DNA from: Mycolicibacterium helvum
GTDB lineage: Bacteria > Actinomycetota > Actinomycetes > Mycobacteriales > Mycobacteriaceae
DNA: 64,000 nt
Direction: 5' to 3'
Assembly (NCBI RefSeq): GCF_010731895.1
Contig: NZ_AP022596.1
Coordinates: 744,001 to 808,000, forward strand
A model generated the notes under the pieces. That model searched no databases. It saw nothing but the letters and a program-made list of their open reading frames with translations, and was not told where the DNA came from. Below, piece after piece: positions 39,680-48,648 of the stretch; the stretch's first letter is position 1, and every line of letters starts with the position of its first letter. The position numbers were made by a program, and so were the translations under genes.

Positions 39680-41062
39680 TTATCGGCCGATCCCCTTATA
39701 GATGAATCCGGCCGCCCGAGCGGCGGCCGGGTCGAAGCTGTTGCGCCCGTCGAGGAAGACACAGCGATCGGCCGCGAGATCCGCGAGACGGACCAGCGGA
39801 ATCTGGTGGAACTCCCGGTGCCCCGCCAGGACCACGAGGGCGTCGGCATCCTTCACCGCGGACTCGATGTCAGGGCTCAGCGGGATCTTCGTCACGGTGT
39901 GTGCTTCCTCGTCCGGCACCCACGGATCATGCACGGAGAGCTGACAACCCGACTCTTCGAGCAGCGCGACGACGTACTTCGTCGGCGTGAGCCGACAGTC
40001 ACCGGTGTTGTTCTTGAACGCGATCCCCAGTACCGCGATCTTGCTGTTCTCGATCGTCTTGCCCTGATCCGCAAGGAGTTGGGTGAGCAACCCGTACGTA
40101 TAGCTGGGCATCGTGTCGTTGACGGTCCTTGACGTCTTCGGCACCTGCAGATCCAACCCGAGCGTCTCCCCGAGGTGGTTGACGAACCATGGGTCCTTCG
40201 TCAGGCAGTAGCCACCGACACCCATGCTCGGCATCAGGATGTTGACGTTGTGAGTGCCCTTCGGCATCGAGTTGGCCGCGGCGATGACCTGCAGGACATC
40301 CATGTCGAGGCGATCGCAGACCTTAGCCAGTTCGTTGGCCATCGCGATGTTGAGGTCGATCCAGAGATTGTCGGCGAGCTTGACCATCTCGGCGGTCCGA
40401 GGGTCCTCGACGATGATGGACTCCAGCCCGAGGGCATGGCGCCACAACGTGGCGCAGCTGCGTGCGCTGCGCTCGTCGACAGCACCGACGACGACGGGAA
40501 TGGATGTCAGTTCCCGGATGGCTTGCCCTTCTGCCAGTCGCTCGGGGCAGAATGCCAACCCGAAGTCCACCCCGGCCTTCAGCCCGGACGCCTCTTCCAG
40601 GATCGGCCGAACGAGAGTCTCGGTGGTGTCGGGCGGTACCGTGCTTTTCAGGATGACGAGGTGACCCTCACGCAGGTGCTCGCCCACGGCTCGGGCCGCC
40701 GCCTTGATGTCGTCGACGATCGGTTCGTAGTCCGGCCCCAGCGGCGTACCCACTGTGACGATGACGAAGTCGTTGTCCGCGATGACGCTGAAGTCCGACG
40801 TAGCGCGAAGCCGACCGACCTTGACGCTTTCGGCGACGAGCTCGCCGAGGCCGGGCTCGGGCACCATCGTTCGACCCTGGTTTATCTCGTCGACGACATT
40901 GGGTCGCACATCGATGCCCGTCACGGGCCAGCCGCGATCAGCCAGAACTGCGCCGATCACCGTGCCGATGTAGCCGAAGCCCACAACCGCGATCCCCGAC
41001 CGCATGCCCCGGACCAAGAGGTCAATCTCAGCGTCACTTCGCCCGAACGCGCCTCTCGCCAT
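39680..41062 (-). CDS. UDP-glucose/UDP-N-acylhexosamine 6-dehydrogenase family
   Basis: About 460 residues. NAD-binding GIAVVGFGYIGTVIGAVLAD lies near 23-42; then VGTPLGPD, KSTVPPDTTE and CPERLAEGQA. The catalytic cysteine is in GGYCLTKDPW near 286, and the third domain has AFKNNTGDCR. It oxidises the C6 of a nucleotide sugar to a uronic acid with NAD. GGYCLTKDP and ERLAEGQA look closer to the WecC/WbpA (UDP-ManNAc/GlcNAc) branch than to a classical UDP-glucose dehydrogenase, so the substrate is open. I chose ATG 41062, which has AGGAA five bases upstream; a TTG at 41083 has no ribosome site. First gene of an operon with epimerase, acetyltransferase and glycosyltransferase. Confidence 0.85.
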   Translation of the reverse strand: MARGAFGRSDAEIDLLVRGMRSGIAVVGFGYIGTVIGAVLADRGWPVTGIDVRPNVVDEINQGRTMVPEPGLGELVAESVKVGRLRATSDFSVIADNDFVIVTVGTPLGPDYEPIVDDIKAAARAVGEHLREGHLVILKSTVPPDTTETLVRPILEEASGLKAGVDFGLAFCPERLAEGQAIRELTSIPVVVGAVDERSARSCATLWRHALGLESIIVEDPRTAEMVKLADNLWIDLNIAMANELAKVCDRLDMDVLQVIAAANSMPKGTHNVNILMPSMGVGGYCLTKDPWFVNHLGETLGLDLQVPKTSRTVNDTMPSYTYGLLTQLLADQGKTIENSKIAVLGIAFKNNTGDCRLTPTKYVVALLEESGCQLSVHDPWVPDEEAHTVTKIPLSPDIESAVKDADALVVLAGHREFHQIPLVRLADLAADRCVFLDGRNSFDPAAARAAGFIYKGIGR

Positions 41063-41195
41063 TGCCGTTCCTAGCTCCTTCAACTACCCCGTGCGCGTCC
41101 TGGATCGAACCGGGCTTCACGACCAGCGGGTCGCTCGGCAGCCTAATCCAATATTGACGCCGTCGACCCGAAATTCGGACGGCCGGCAAAAGTGA

Positions 41196-42464
41196 TCACG
41201 CACCACACCTGACGCGTGCAAATTCCTCCACCCGATCAGCTGCAGCAACGATGCTGTCGGAGCGTGTCGTCATCCGCGGCGCGATCTCGCGGGCCCGCGC
41301 GGCGTACTCCGGGGCCAGAATCCGGCGCAGGTCCTTGGACAGCGTTTTCTCGGTCGTAGTGGAAAAGCGCCGACCAGCCCCGACTTTGAGCCGTTTCAGC
41401 TGAGCCGCGAAAAATGGCTGGTCAGGCAACGTCCAGAGAACCAACTGAGGCACACCCGCCCGTAGGCACGCGGCCAGGGTGCCCGAGCCGCCGTGGTGTA
41501 CGACCGCGCGGCAGGACGGGAAGATCGTCGCGTAATTCACCTGGCCGACCACCTTCACGTGGTCGAATTGTGGGACGTTGCTGTAGTCAGTACCACCCGC
41601 GCCGACGATCGCGCGCTCCCCCAACCGGGCGCACGCCGCGGCGATCATAGCGATCGTGTCGGCCGGTGATCCGATCGGGACGCTGCCGAATCCGAAGAAG
41701 ATCGGCGGCTTCCCCACGGTGATCCATGACGCCACGTCCGCATCGGATTCTGTCGGCGACGCCATGGCCAGCGCGCCGACGAACGGTCGCTGGTCGCCCC
41801 ATTTCGCCCATTCGCCGGCCAAGCCTGGAAAGACCAACTCGTCATAGGCCTGGATTTCCAGCGAACCTTTGTCCGCGACGCGACGCGACGCAGGATTGGT
41901 GGCCGCGGGCAATCCCAATTCGCGGCGTTGGGCGTCCTCGCCCTTGCGGGTCCCGCGCCACGTGGTCCACTCGTTCACCGCCATTGCCATGCGACTAAGC
42001 GGTGATGGCAGCACCGGCAGAAGCTGCCCGTGCACGCGATACGGGAAATAGTGAAGGGTCACCAGCGGAAGGTCGTAGGCCTCGGCGACGTTGACGGCTG
42101 GCTGCTCGAAAATGAGCCCGGTGAGCAGCAGGTCAGCACCCTCGGCCACCGAGGCCAGCGTGCTGGTCATGTCTGCCCAGCACTCGCCGGCGAATTGCGC
42201 GGTTTCGCTGGCCATCCTGTTGAGCTCCTTGAGCTTCCAAGGAGTCCGGCCGTACACCGTGAAGTATCGCCACTGCAGCTCCAGGATTTCCTTCGAATCC
42301 AGCCCGTAGGCAACCGCTGCCAGCCCCGCCGCCTCGGCGAAACCCACCAGGTTGGGCGGTACGGCCATGCGGACGTCATGCCCTCGGCGCAGCAGCTCGC
42401 GGCCGACCACCACGGCGGGCTCGATATCGCCGCGCCCGCCGTAGCTGGACAGCACAAATTTCAT
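41196..42464 (-). CDS. GPL-type glycosyltransferase (GT-B)
   Basis: About 422 residues from MKFVLSSYGGRGDIEPAVVV, the shared N-terminus of this family. The donor motif AVVHHGGSGTLAACLRAGVP lies near 320 and FFGFGSVPIGSPADTIAMI near 265. An upstream ATG at 42518 would add 18 unconserved residues; neither start has a strong ribosome site. It stands 112 bp before the UDP-sugar dehydrogenase on the same strand and is divergent from the GMC oxidoreductase. Confidence 0.86.
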   Translation of the reverse strand: MKFVLSSYGGRGDIEPAVVVGRELLRRGHDVRMAVPPNLVGFAEAAGLAAVAYGLDSKEILELQWRYFTVYGRTPWKLKELNRMASETAQFAGECWADMTSTLASVAEGADLLLTGLIFEQPAVNVAEAYDLPLVTLHYFPYRVHGQLLPVLPSPLSRMAMAVNEWTTWRGTRKGEDAQRRELGLPAATNPASRRVADKGSLEIQAYDELVFPGLAGEWAKWGDQRPFVGALAMASPTESDADVASWITVGKPPIFFGFGSVPIGSPADTIAMIAAACARLGERAIVGAGGTDYSNVPQFDHVKVVGQVNYATIFPSCRAVVHHGGSGTLAACLRAGVPQLVLWTLPDQPFFAAQLKRLKVGAGRRFSTTTEKTLSKDLRRILAPEYAARAREIAPRMTTRSDSIVAAADRVEEFARVRCGA

Positions 42465-42638
42465 CGCCGGGTCTGGCCTCTCGGTCGTCCTGCGCACACT
42501 GTCAGGAGCAACGGACATTATTACTTGTTTTTTGACGAGCCAGTAAGCGTTCGGCCATGCCGTCGGCTCAACGTTGGTACGATCCCGAATCGCCGAGCCC
42601 AGGCCAATTTTTGGGCCATCACGCTGAGGAGCTCGATT

Positions 42639-44267
42639 TTGGCTGACGGCGCATCGAGTGCGCGCGAGATGGAACGCGTCGAGTGGGACGTGATCGTCGT
42701 GGGCACCGGAATGGGCGGCGGGACGCTCGGTTACTCCCTAGCCCGTACGGGACGCCGTGTGCTGTTCGTCGAAAAGGGACGCTCGACGCTGCCCGGCACA
42801 CCGGGAACGATTCGCTCGGCGATGCCGGAACTGGCTGAGCCGGCGGTAACCCGTTCCGCCCGGACCTATTACGACGCCTTGGCTCGCGGTGGACGCTCCA
42901 TGGACGAGGTCGAAGACATCAGCGGCCGCTCCGCCAAGCACTTTGTGCCGTTCATCGGCAGCGGAACTGGCGGATCCTCGGCACTTTACGGCATGGTCTG
43001 CGAACGGTTCTTCGCCCGGGACTTCACTCCGCGGCAAAACTTCGCCCATCCCGGCGACTCGACCGTGCCGGAAGAGTGGCCCGTCACCTATGACCAAATG
43101 CGGCCCTGGTACTCCGAGGCAGAGAAGCTGTTCCGGGTTCGCGGCCAGCCCGATCCCCTTCGACCCGATCCGAGTGTCAATCTGCCTGCCGCACCTCCAT
43201 TCTCGAACGATAACCAGCCGCTGGTGGATTATCTGACCGGGCGCGGGTTACATCCCTATCACTTGCCCATGGCCTGCGACTACACCGACGACTGTGCCAC
43301 GTGCCAGACCTACCTGTGCGCCCGGTCGTGCAAGAACGACGCGGCCCGCAACTGCGTATTGCCGGCGGTGGAAGAACACGGCGCTCACCTACTGACCGAA
43401 TGTCGGGTCGTGCGTATTGACGCCGACCGCAGCAGCGTCCGGCAGCTGATCTGCGAGCATCCCTGCGGCCAACTGACCTTGAGAGCGAAGGTGGTGGTGC
43501 TCGCCGCCGGTGCGCTCGCCACCCCCGTACTGCTGCTCAACTCCCGATCGGGGGACTGGCCGCGCGGGCTGGCCAATGGCTCAGACATGGTGGGCCGCAA
43601 TCTGATGCGCCATCTGCTCGATCCCATCATGATCTGGCCGGAACCAGGCTCCAAGATCACGGCCGCCAACAAGGAGATCGGGCTCAACGATTTCTACTTC
43701 CACCAAGGCCAGAAGTACGGGACCGTGCAGTCGTTCGGTGCGATACCGCCGATGGAGTGGCTGCTAAACCGTCCCGGCCCGCAGGCGAGGGCATTACGTC
43801 TGATGCGCCCGGCGGTGCGCCAAGTCTACGAGAAGTTTTTCACTGGCGGGCTGATCCTGGCCGCGATGATGGAAGACCTTCCCTATCTGGACAACCGGGT
43901 GCTGCTGTCCGACCGCGCAGGCTCCGACGGACGGCAGCCGATACGGATGCAGTACCGAATGCATGCAAACGAGTCCGAGCGCCATGCCGCCTTCTTACGG
44001 TTGTTCAAAGATCTATTGAAACCCTTTCGCACCCGAGCTCTGGGTAGCGGAGAAGCGAATTCGAACTTGGGCCACGTGTGTGGCACGTGCAGGTTCGGTA
44101 CGGATCCCGCATCCAGCGTGCTGGATCCGTACAACCGTACGCACGAACTGGACAACCTTTACGTGGTCGACACCTCGTTCTTTCCGTCCAGCGCCGGCCT
44201 GAACCCGAGCCTCACGGTTGCGGCCAACGCGTTACGAGTCGCAGCACATCTGAACCAGGCACACTAA
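42639..44267 (+). CDS. GMC-family FAD-dependent oxidoreductase
   Basis: About 542 residues. The FAD-binding loop VVGTGMGGGTLGYSLARTGR lies at about 19-38, the GMC signature region is GSGTGGSSALYGM, and the C-terminal motif is FFPSSAGLNPSLTVAANALR. A cysteine cluster near 220-235 (ACDYTDDCATCQTYLCARSC) and CGTCRFGTDP are also seen in cholesterol-oxidase-like and glucose-methanol-choline proteins. The start is TTG with GAGGAG seven bases upstream; ATG 42669 is the alternative. Oxidises an alcohol, perhaps a sugar or lipid hydroxyl of the product. The 174-bp gap before it is AT-richer than its surroundings and should hold divergent promoters. Confidence 0.85.
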   Translation: MADGASSAREMERVEWDVIVVGTGMGGGTLGYSLARTGRRVLFVEKGRSTLPGTPGTIRSAMPELAEPAVTRSARTYYDALARGGRSMDEVEDISGRSAKHFVPFIGSGTGGSSALYGMVCERFFARDFTPRQNFAHPGDSTVPEEWPVTYDQMRPWYSEAEKLFRVRGQPDPLRPDPSVNLPAAPPFSNDNQPLVDYLTGRGLHPYHLPMACDYTDDCATCQTYLCARSCKNDAARNCVLPAVEEHGAHLLTECRVVRIDADRSSVRQLICEHPCGQLTLRAKVVVLAAGALATPVLLLNSRSGDWPRGLANGSDMVGRNLMRHLLDPIMIWPEPGSKITAANKEIGLNDFYFHQGQKYGTVQSFGAIPPMEWLLNRPGPQARALRLMRPAVRQVYEKFFTGGLILAAMMEDLPYLDNRVLLSDRAGSDGRQPIRMQYRMHANESERHAAFLRLFKDLLKPFRTRALGSGEANSNLGHVCGTCRFGTDPASSVLDPYNRTHELDNLYVVDTSFFPSSAGLNPSLTVAANALRVAAHLNQAH

Positions 44268-44386
44268 GCCCTGTGACCATCTAGCACCGAAGCACGCACC
44301 AGCACAGCACGCGCACGGCCGAAACCCGCCGTTTTACATACAGAATCGCGGTCCGTCTGCAGCGTGTGCCAAGGTATGCGTCCCGG

Positions 44387-45385
44387 TTAGCTCGGCTCGC
44401 GGATCGGCAGACCGGCGGCTCGATACACCGCGTCGATAACGCTCATGTTTTCCAGGGCATCCTGCGGCGACGTCCGCACCGTTTCACCGCGCAGCACCGA
44501 ACCGGCGAAAGCTTCCAACTGGAAGGAGTAGGTGGGGCGGCGCGAAAAACGCTCGGCTCTCTTTCCGTTGGCCGACCGTATTTCGAGCCGCGGGAAGAGG
44601 TTAGGCGCCGCCGGGCTGAACCAGCGCAGCTCGCCGTCATCACCAACCACTCTGGCGCTCGCCCGAAACAGGTTCGCCGACCATAGCGCGCACTTCAGCC
44701 GGCCGGTATGGCCGCCTGCGTAGCGCAATTCAGCCTTCATGGCCCGGTCCACCATGGGCTTCTGGAGCTTCGCCTGGGCCGAAACGACTTCAGGGGTGGA
44801 GCCGCCGAAGGTGCGGGCCATATTCGTCACATAGCTGCCGGCGTCCATCATCGCGCCCCCGCCGAGGGCGTAGTTGTAGCAGTTGGCCTTGAACGTCGGC
44901 AGCATCACACACAGCGTGACGTCGACGCGCTGCAGTTTGCCGATCTCTCCCGATGCAATGATCTGCTCGACGCGCCGCGTCAACGGATGGTGACGGAATT
45001 GGATCGCCTCCATGACCACACGATCCGACTTGGCCGAGAGGTCGGCGATTTCCTGAGCCTCGGCGGCATTGGCCGTGAACGGCTTCTCGACCAATACGTG
45101 CTTGCCTGCGGCGAGCGCAGCTTTGGTCCACTTACCGTGCAAGCTGGTCGGCACCAGGACGTAGATGGCGTCCAGGTCCGGATCGTCGATCAGCGCCTCG
45201 TAGCTGCCGTAGGACTTGGCAATGCCGTGTTTGGCGGCGAACTCGTCGGCGCTGGTCTGATCACGCGCTCCCACCGCAGCCACCACCACATCGTGGTTGC
45301 CCTTTGCAGGGTTGATCATGGTCGTCGGGGCGAAGCTTGACGCGCCCAAGATGCCGATCCGTACCCGGCTAGCGCTGTCCGGCAT
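44387..45385 (-). CDS. Gfo/Idh/MocA family oxidoreductase 1
   Basis: About 332 residues. The N-terminal NAD(P) fold starts RIGILGASSFAPTTMI. HVLVEKPFTANA carries the catalytic Lys (EKP motif), and GGGAMMDAGSYVTNMARTFG is the Asp-containing substrate motif. The start ATG has AGGAGAG five bases upstream. Family members oxidise or reduce sugars and nucleotide sugars. It is a close paralogue of the next upstream gene (same strand, 126-bp gap) and converges on the GMC gene. It may act with its paralogue on a sugar precursor; substrate unknown. Confidence 0.85.
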   Translation of the reverse strand: MPDSASRVRIGILGASSFAPTTMINPAKGNHDVVVAAVGARDQTSADEFAAKHGIAKSYGSYEALIDDPDLDAIYVLVPTSLHGKWTKAALAAGKHVLVEKPFTANAAEAQEIADLSAKSDRVVMEAIQFRHHPLTRRVEQIIASGEIGKLQRVDVTLCVMLPTFKANCYNYALGGGAMMDAGSYVTNMARTFGGSTPEVVSAQAKLQKPMVDRAMKAELRYAGGHTGRLKCALWSANLFRASARVVGDDGELRWFSPAAPNLFPRLEIRSANGKRAERFSRRPTYSFQLEAFAGSVLRGETVRTSPQDALENMSVIDAVYRAAGLPIREPS

Positions 45386-45511
45386 TGGCTCTCTCCTACT
45401 GAGTGACCGACGGCGGTCAGCAGGGCCGACGACCCTGCACTTCACCACCGACGAGATACTAGAAGAGGATCTAACTAATGTGGCCGGATTCGCGTAACTG
45501 CAGTTATGGCC

Positions 45512-46501
45512 TCAAGTTGGCTGGCGAACGGGAAGTCCCGCAGCGTGGTAGATCGAATCGATGACGGTCATCGTCTCGATCGCGTCATCGGGTGTCGTCA
45601 GCACCGGCGCGCCCCGAAGCACTGCAGCGGCGAACGCATCGAGCTGATAGGCATAGGTGGCGCGCCGCGGGAATCGCTCCACCCGCTTGCCGCCGCCGGA
45701 TCGCACCGTAAACCGATGAAAAAGCTGGGGCAGCAAGGGATTGAGCACATATAGCTCGCCCTGGTCGCCAGTCACCCGCAGACTTATCCTCAGCAGATCG
45801 GTCGACCACATCGAACATCGAAGCGAGCCGGTGTGCCCGGCTGGAAAGCGCAGCTGAGCCACCATCGCCCGATCCACGTTGCTGCCACGCAACTTCGCCT
45901 GTGCCGAACAGACTTCCGGGGTAGCACCACCGAACGCCCGCAGCATGTGGACCGCATAGCAACCGGCATCCATGGTGGCACCACCGGCAAGGGAGTAGTC
46001 ATAGCGGATGTCGGAGAACTTCGGCAACGGAAAGCAGAAGGCGATATCCAGTCGCTCGAGGATGCCCAGCTCCCCCGAAGCGATGATCTCTTGAGCACGC
46101 AACGCTAGTGGGTGATACAGGTAGTGAAACGCCTCCATCACCACCCGATCCGATGCTGCGGCAAATTCGGCGATCTCTCTGGCTTCGGCCGCATTGGCTG
46201 CGAAGGGCTTCTCGCACAACACGTGCTTGCCTGCCTCGATGGCGGCCCGAGTCCATTTGCCGTGCAAGCCATTCGGCAACGGGTTGTACACAGCGTCCAA
46301 GTGCGGGTCGGCAATAAGCGCCTCGTAGCTGTCATGCACCCGGGCGATGCCGTGTTTGGCTGCGAACGCCTGTGCGCGCGACACGTCCCGCGCCGCCACC
46401 GCGGCCACCACGACCTCGGCATTGTCCTTCGCCGGATTGATCAGGGCTGCCGGGGTGATCGTGGCCGCCCCCAGGACCCCGATCCGCACAATGCCGGTCA
46501 C
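45512..46501 (-). CDS. Gfo/Idh/MocA family oxidoreductase 2
   Basis: About 329 residues: VRIGVLGAATITPAALINPA, PLPNGLHGKW, HVLCEKPFAANA (catalytic Lys) and AGGATMDAGCYAVHMLRAFG. Across these motifs it aligns with its downstream neighbour without gaps, so the pair arose by tandem duplication. GTG 46501 is chosen for its closeness to the first beta strand; GTG 46489 is possible, and the longer frame to 46552 is not supported. No clear ribosome site. Confidence 0.82.
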   Translation of the reverse strand: MTGIVRIGVLGAATITPAALINPAKDNAEVVVAAVAARDVSRAQAFAAKHGIARVHDSYEALIADPHLDAVYNPLPNGLHGKWTRAAIEAGKHVLCEKPFAANAAEAREIAEFAAASDRVVMEAFHYLYHPLALRAQEIIASGELGILERLDIAFCFPLPKFSDIRYDYSLAGGATMDAGCYAVHMLRAFGGATPEVCSAQAKLRGSNVDRAMVAQLRFPAGHTGSLRCSMWSTDLLRISLRVTGDQGELYVLNPLLPQLFHRFTVRSGGGKRVERFPRRATYAYQLDAFAAAVLRGAPVLTTPDDAIETMTVIDSIYHAAGLPVRQPT

Positions 46502-46831
46502 TAGTTGCCGAACCCGAGCTCGGTCAATGTCGCAATCGCCCGCCGACACCACAACCTCGCGGGCGCCGTGTCAGACACTGGCACTGTGTCAATCATAGGA
46601 AAGGCGCTCCTTACTAACCCCGCGTAACTAGCACTGTTGGGCCGCGTCCAAACTTTGAGTTGGGCCGTGGTGAAGGGTACGCCAACGCCGAGAATTCCTA
46701 GCACCGCTTTCGGCCTACGCTTGCGGGTCACAGTAAGAGCTCTGGCCCGCGCCCAACACCGCCCCTTCGTGGTTAGACGCGTACGTCTCTGGCTGACCGA
46801 TCGTCCATCAGCAGCGGATAGCATCGCAAAC
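46502..46831. promoter_or_regulatory. 330-bp divergent control region with a GTGTC/GACAC operator-like site
   Basis: The gap lies between the divergent Gfo/Idh 2 and hydrolase genes. At 46568-46590 three half-sites occur as GTGTC-A-GACAC-7 bases-GTGTC, forming two overlapping inverted repeats. TAGCAT at 46819-46824 is followed by seven bases and the hydrolase GTG, which fits a leaderless -10 box. I see no convincing gene in the rest. Confidence 0.45.
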
Positions 46832-47656
46832 GTGACTCTATTCGTGCGCGAGTACGGTCCGGCCGACGGGCCTACAATCATCTTCCTTCACGGCGGGCTG
46901 ATGAGTGGCTGGACGTGGGAGCCCGTAGTCGAACGGATGCAGCAATACCGTTGCCTGGTCCCGGATCTGCCCCAGTATGGCAAGAGCTTTCATCAGGGAC
47001 CGTTCGATATGGGTCGAGCTGCCAACGCTGTCGCGGAGATCATCCGTACGCGGGCAAGCACTGGCCGAGCACACGTGGTTGGCTTTTCCCTCGGAGCACA
47101 GGTGGGCGTACAGCTGCTGGCGACCGAGCCACAACTTGTCGACCGGGCGGTACTCAGTAGCACCGTCATCAACACGCTGCCTGCGGTCCAGCTCACGCGG
47201 CGGTTGGCACGGCGACTAGCCCAGACCGCGTGGTTTCGATGGACTGTCATCGACCGCTTCTGGGACGAACGCCAAGCGGCCGACAACGTTGACTATCACG
47301 ACGACGCACGCCTGAACGCGGGCGATCAGCTTGCCGACATCGCCGGGGCGTCCGCGGGATTCACACTGCCCCGGGGGCTCGGGAAGTCGCAAGTACCAAC
47401 CTTATTCGTAGCGGGCAGCGACGAGCTGCGCCTCGTCCGGCGCTCCGCGGCGAAACTCGCCCAGTCGATGCCCAACGGAGTGGAGAGAGTCGCAACCGGG
47501 ATGGGCCACGACTGGCCGCTGCGCAGTCCTGACCTTTTCTGCCGAACTGTCGCCGCCTGGGTCTGCCGCGCTCCACTACCTCCCGAGCTCGTATTGCCCG
47601 CCTCAGGTGGTCGTGGTTTATCGAAAGCCAAACTACGCCAAAGACGTAGCGTGTAG
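46832..47656 (+). CDS. Alpha/beta-hydrolase
   Basis: About 274 residues from GTG 46832. FLHGGLMSGWTW supplies the oxyanion-hole region near 17-28, VVGFSLGAQVG the nucleophile elbow with Ser near 95, and VATGMGHDWPL the catalytic His near 230. The acid is probably the Asp in FVAGSDELRLV. The earlier open frame (to 46637) shows no homology, and the GTG lies seven bases after a TAGCAT box. It ends with a basic Lys/Arg-rich tail. Could be an esterase acting on acylated intermediates or, more speculatively, release a peptide from the NRPS, which lacks its own thioesterase. Confidence 0.8.
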   Translation: MTLFVREYGPADGPTIIFLHGGLMSGWTWEPVVERMQQYRCLVPDLPQYGKSFHQGPFDMGRAANAVAEIIRTRASTGRAHVVGFSLGAQVGVQLLATEPQLVDRAVLSSTVINTLPAVQLTRRLARRLAQTAWFRWTVIDRFWDERQAADNVDYHDDARLNAGDQLADIAGASAGFTLPRGLGKSQVPTLFVAGSDELRLVRRSAAKLAQSMPNGVERVATGMGHDWPLRSPDLFCRTVAAWVCRAPLPPELVLPASGGRGLSKAKLRQRRSV

Positions 47657-47740
47657 GACCGGCCCACCTGAGAACCGCGAAGTTTCGCCTCTACCGCAAG
47701 AACGCCTGACGTTAGCGCTCCGAGGCGAGGACCCGCGAAC

Positions 47741-48574
47741 TCACTTCTTGCGCCACAGCACGCCCGTTCCGTCGATATCGACGATTTCGGCGGTGATCCC
47801 GTGCTTCTCGCGGTAATCGGTGACGGCCATCTCGCACGCTTTCACGGCCAGATAGTCGTCGACGATGCAGAAGCCGCCAGGCGACAGCCGCGGGTACAAC
47901 CCGTCCAGTGCCTGAATCGTGGACTCGTACAGGTCGCCATCGAGCCGCAACACCGAGATGGCATCGATCGGGGCGTCGTGCAGCGTGTCCTTGAACCAGC
48001 CGGGCAGGAAACGGACTTGGTCGTCCAGCAGGCCGTAACGTTCGAAATTCTTCTTGACGTCGGCTTCCGACACCCCCAAGATGCCCGAAACTAGTTCTGC
48101 GTGAATCCCTTTGTCCGCCTTGTAATTATCGGTGTCAGAGCGCGGGACCCCTTGGAAGGAATCACACAACCACACGTTGCGGGTCGTATCCCCATAGGCC
48201 GCGAGGACCGCGCGCATAAGAATGCACGCGCCGCCGCGCCACACACCGGTCTCCACGAGATCACCAGGGACGTCTTCGGCCAGCACCGTCTCCACGCACT
48301 CCTGCAGGCTGGTGAGCCGCTTCATGCCGATCATCGTCTCGGCTTCGGCCGGCCAGTCCAGCCCCGCCTCACGGTAATTCTGATCGCGCACGCCCGCACC
48401 CCTGAGCTTGGGGCCGAAAGTATTTGCCGCCTTGAGAAGGAGACGTCGGCGCAACGGCCAGTCCGAGGGCATCCGCTCATGCATCCCGAACCTGGTCAGG
48501 TTGCGTCGCAGCAGGTCGAGGTACAGCGAACGCACGTCGTAATCGGTGATGGTCAAGACTGCCCTATCTCGCAT
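47741..48574 (-). CDS. TylF/MycF-type sugar O-methyltransferase
   Basis: A 277-residue macrocin-O-methyltransferase family protein: GDLVETGVWRGGACILMRAV near 104-123 (SAM site), LCDSFQGVP, VLRLDGDLYESTIQALDGLY near 208, and CIVDDYLAVKACEMAV, with the metal-binding Asp residues of this family. GPL loci use such enzymes to O-methylate rhamnose or 6-deoxytalose. ATG 48574 has no ribosome site; TTG 48556 has AGGG five bases upstream and may be the real start. Together with the methyltransferase at 22088 it gives the locus two methylation activities. Confidence 0.88.
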   Translation of the reverse strand: MRDRAVLTITDYDVRSLYLDLLRRNLTRFGMHERMPSDWPLRRRLLLKAANTFGPKLRGAGVRDQNYREAGLDWPAEAETMIGMKRLTSLQECVETVLAEDVPGDLVETGVWRGGACILMRAVLAAYGDTTRNVWLCDSFQGVPRSDTDNYKADKGIHAELVSGILGVSEADVKKNFERYGLLDDQVRFLPGWFKDTLHDAPIDAISVLRLDGDLYESTIQALDGLYPRLSPGGFCIVDDYLAVKACEMAVTDYREKHGITAEIVDIDGTGVLWRKK

Positions 48575-48648
48575 GTCAGCATTTCGGCGCTGAGTCTAAA
48601 CTTGCAGACACGTCAGTTTGCGGCGTTTTCCCCAGATCGATCCTTAGG

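Noticed and set aside
42030..42638. Extending the GMC oxidoreductase upstream by 203 codons
   Set aside because: The extension runs antisense through the 5' part of a glycosyltransferase gene and has no homology; the FAD-binding loop starts right after the TTG at 42639, which has a good ribosome site.
44268..44386. Possible terminator between the convergent GMC and Gfo/Idh genes
   Set aside because: I could not find a stable stem followed by a T-run on either strand.
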